A stretch of 6,605 bases of DNA from Candidatus Cloacimonadota bacterium. GTDB lineage: Bacteria; Cloacimonadota; Cloacimonadia; Cloacimonadales; TCS61. The stretch lies in the NCBI GenBank assembly GCA_023133395.1, contig JAGLWO010000427.1, positions 1 through 6,605 of the forward strand. Direction: 5' to 3'. Positions within the stretch are counted from its first letter, which is position 1. Every line of letters begins with the position of its first letter. Of the stretch, positions 5,495 to 6,605 are shown piece after piece. A model generated the notes under the pieces. The model saw only the letters and a list, made by a program, of their open reading frames with translations, had not been told where the DNA came from and made no database searches. A program made the position numbers and the translations under genes.

Positions 5495-5504
5495 AAGGGT
5501 TAAT

Positions 5505-6605
5505 ATGAAAAAATTATTTATTATTTTAATTTTATTATCAGCGGTTTGTTTAAATGCCAAAACCTTCATCCGTGAATATACCTACCAGGCAAGCGAAGCA
5601 GATAGTAAAATTACCTCCCGAGCTATAGCATTAGAACAGGTTAAAAGACTCCTTCTCGAAGAACTTGGAGTATATGTGTACTCAACTTTACAAAGTGAAG
5701 AAATTGAAACCAGCGGGGAAGTTAAGGAACTTACTGCAAAACAGATTGAAATAATCTCTGCTGGTATTACTGAAACCAAGATCGTAGAAGAAACCTGGAA
5801 TGGAGAAACATACTATATTAAAGCAGAAATAACAGCAGATGAAAACGATGTTATAAAGCGGCTGGATGCAATTATTGCAGATAAAGAAAAAACTAAGCAA
5901 CTTGAAGATTCTCGAAAAAGAACAGAAGAAGCACTTGCTGAAATTGAAAGATTGAAACAACAACTTACACAAACCCGGGATGAAAATGAGAAACTGAAGC
6001 TACAAAAAGAATATAATAAAAGCAGTAATGAACTTACAGCAGAAGATTGGTTTCGGAAAGGCTATAATGCCTATGAAATTGGTGAACTTGATAATGCGAT
6101 TTTGTATTATCAGAAATCAATTGAATTATATCAATATGCAGAAGCATATAACAATATGGGAGTTGCTTATGCTGATAAAGGCAACTACGATAAAGCAACA
6201 GAATGTTATCAGAAAGCGATAGAAATCAATCCTGATTATACAGAAGCATACTACAACATGGGAAGTGCTTATAAGAATAACAGTGATTACGACAAAGCAA
6301 TAGAATGTTTTCAGACAGTAATAAAGATTGATCCTGATTATGTATTAGCATACTGCTATATGGGATTTGCTTATCAAAATAAAGGCAACAACAATAAAGC
6401 AATAGAGTGTTATCAGAAAGCAATAGAGATCGATCCTGATGATGTATTAGCATACGTCAGTATGGGATATGCTTATCATGATAAAGACAACTACGACAAA
6501 GCAATAGAATGTTATCAGAAAGCAATAGAAAACGATCCTGATAATGCAGGAGCATATGGCTATATGGGATTTGCTTATCAAAATAAAGGCAACCACAATA
6601 AAGCA
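5505..6605 (+). CDS. Exported TPR-repeat protein C, 3' end beyond window
   Basis: The frame is open from ATG 5505 to the last base: 367 codons with no stop. Residues 1-18 are a signal peptide (MKKLFIILILLSAVCLNA before KTF). Residues about 19-122 are the FlgT_N-like domain, nearly the same as in A (SRAIALEQVKRLLLEELGVYV; NGETYYIKAEI). Residues about 128-176 are coiled coil. TPRs lie at 179-211 (33 residues, lacking the usual N-P), 212-245, 246-279, 280-313 and 314-347, with a sixth cut off by the window end at 367. Closeness to A and not B suggests A and C share the more recent duplication, although B and the hipBST operon lie between them. The leader differs from A and B: it has a CTCAAAGC hairpin and GAGAAGGG in place of GCAGAGGGG. 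Role: periplasmic protein-binding scaffold, partner unknown. Confidence 0.85.
   Translation, partial: MKKLFIILILLSAVCLNAKTFIREYTYQASEADSKITSRAIALEQVKRLLLEELGVYVYSTLQSEEIETSGEVKELTAKQIEIISAGITETKIVEETWNGETYYIKAEITADENDVIKRLDAIIADKEKTKQLEDSRKRTEEALAEIERLKQQLTQTRDENEKLKLQKEYNKSSNELTAEDWFRKGYNAYEIGELDNAILYYQKSIELYQYAEAYNNMGVAYADKGNYDKATECYQKAIEINPDYTEAYYNMGSAYKNNSDYDKAIECFQTVIKIDPDYVLAYCYMGFAYQNKGNNNKAIECYQKAIEIDPDDVLAYVSMGYAYHDKDNYDKAIECYQKAIENDPDNAGAYGYMGFAYQNKGNHNKA
6138..6605 (+). repeat. 102-bp TPR-coding units of gene C with a 204-bp superperiod
   Basis: The units step by 102 bases. Bases 6355-6401 and 6559-6605, exactly 204 apart, are identical over 47 bases but for one change (AAC to CAC). 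The unit between them is more different. As in gene A, a two-TPR block is the unit of recent copying, and the array is probably still longer beyond the window. Confidence 0.75.

Noticed and set aside
5505..5560. Lipoprotein signal in TPR proteins B and C (Cys16)
   Set aside because: The residues before the Cys (S-A-V) do not fit a lipobox, paralogue A has no Cys there, and LNA before Lys is a good signal peptidase I site.
6226..6453. Antisense open frame with internal repeats opposite gene C
   Set aside because: Its repeats mirror the 102-bp TPR units; the + frame is open throughout and has clear TPR consensus.

Overview
This 6.6-kb window is AT-rich, has all of its genes on the + strand, and carries many short palindromic intergenic repeats. 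The exported TPR proteins, the C-rich/G-rich hairpins (ccccctt...aaggggg type) and the Bacteroidota-like HipS suggest a Gram-negative bacterium of the Bacteroidota/Cloacimonadota sort. That placement is inference from style; there is no rRNA or marker gene to settle it.

Layout. Bases 2-223 are the 3' end of a DUF559 (Vsr-like) nuclease-fold gene. Bases 224-360 hold three small C-rich hairpins. TPR gene A (361-2262) is followed by 243 bp of repeats (2263-2505) and TPR gene B (2506-3666). A three-gene hipBST-type toxin-antitoxin operon occupies 3810-5312 and is preceded by two copies of a palindromic operator candidate. After it come 192 bp with three hairpins (5313-5504), then TPR gene C (5505 to the window end, still open).

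A, B and C are paralogues with one architecture: signal peptide, a roughly 100-residue alpha/beta domain resembling the N-terminal domain of FlgT/LPP20-type envelope proteins, a short coiled coil, and a TPR array of varying length (13 repeats in A, 6 in B, at least 6 in C). The leaders of A and B are also homologous, so duplication included upstream DNA. A and C are closer to each other than to B. Both A and C show a two-TPR (204-bp) higher-order period in their DNA, a sign of recent array expansion or conversion.

The hipBST-like operon encodes a small XRE regulator (HipB), a separate HipA-N1-like protein (HipS, the expected antitoxin) and a HipA-type Ser/Thr kinase (HipT) that keeps the SIS autophosphorylation motif, the ATP lysine and the catalytic aspartates. 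Its HipS contains no tryptophan at all, although a conserved Trp is the published inhibitory residue of E. coli HipS. This is the most interesting point in the window. The operon sits between paralogues B and C, as if inserted into, or retained within, an expanding gene family.
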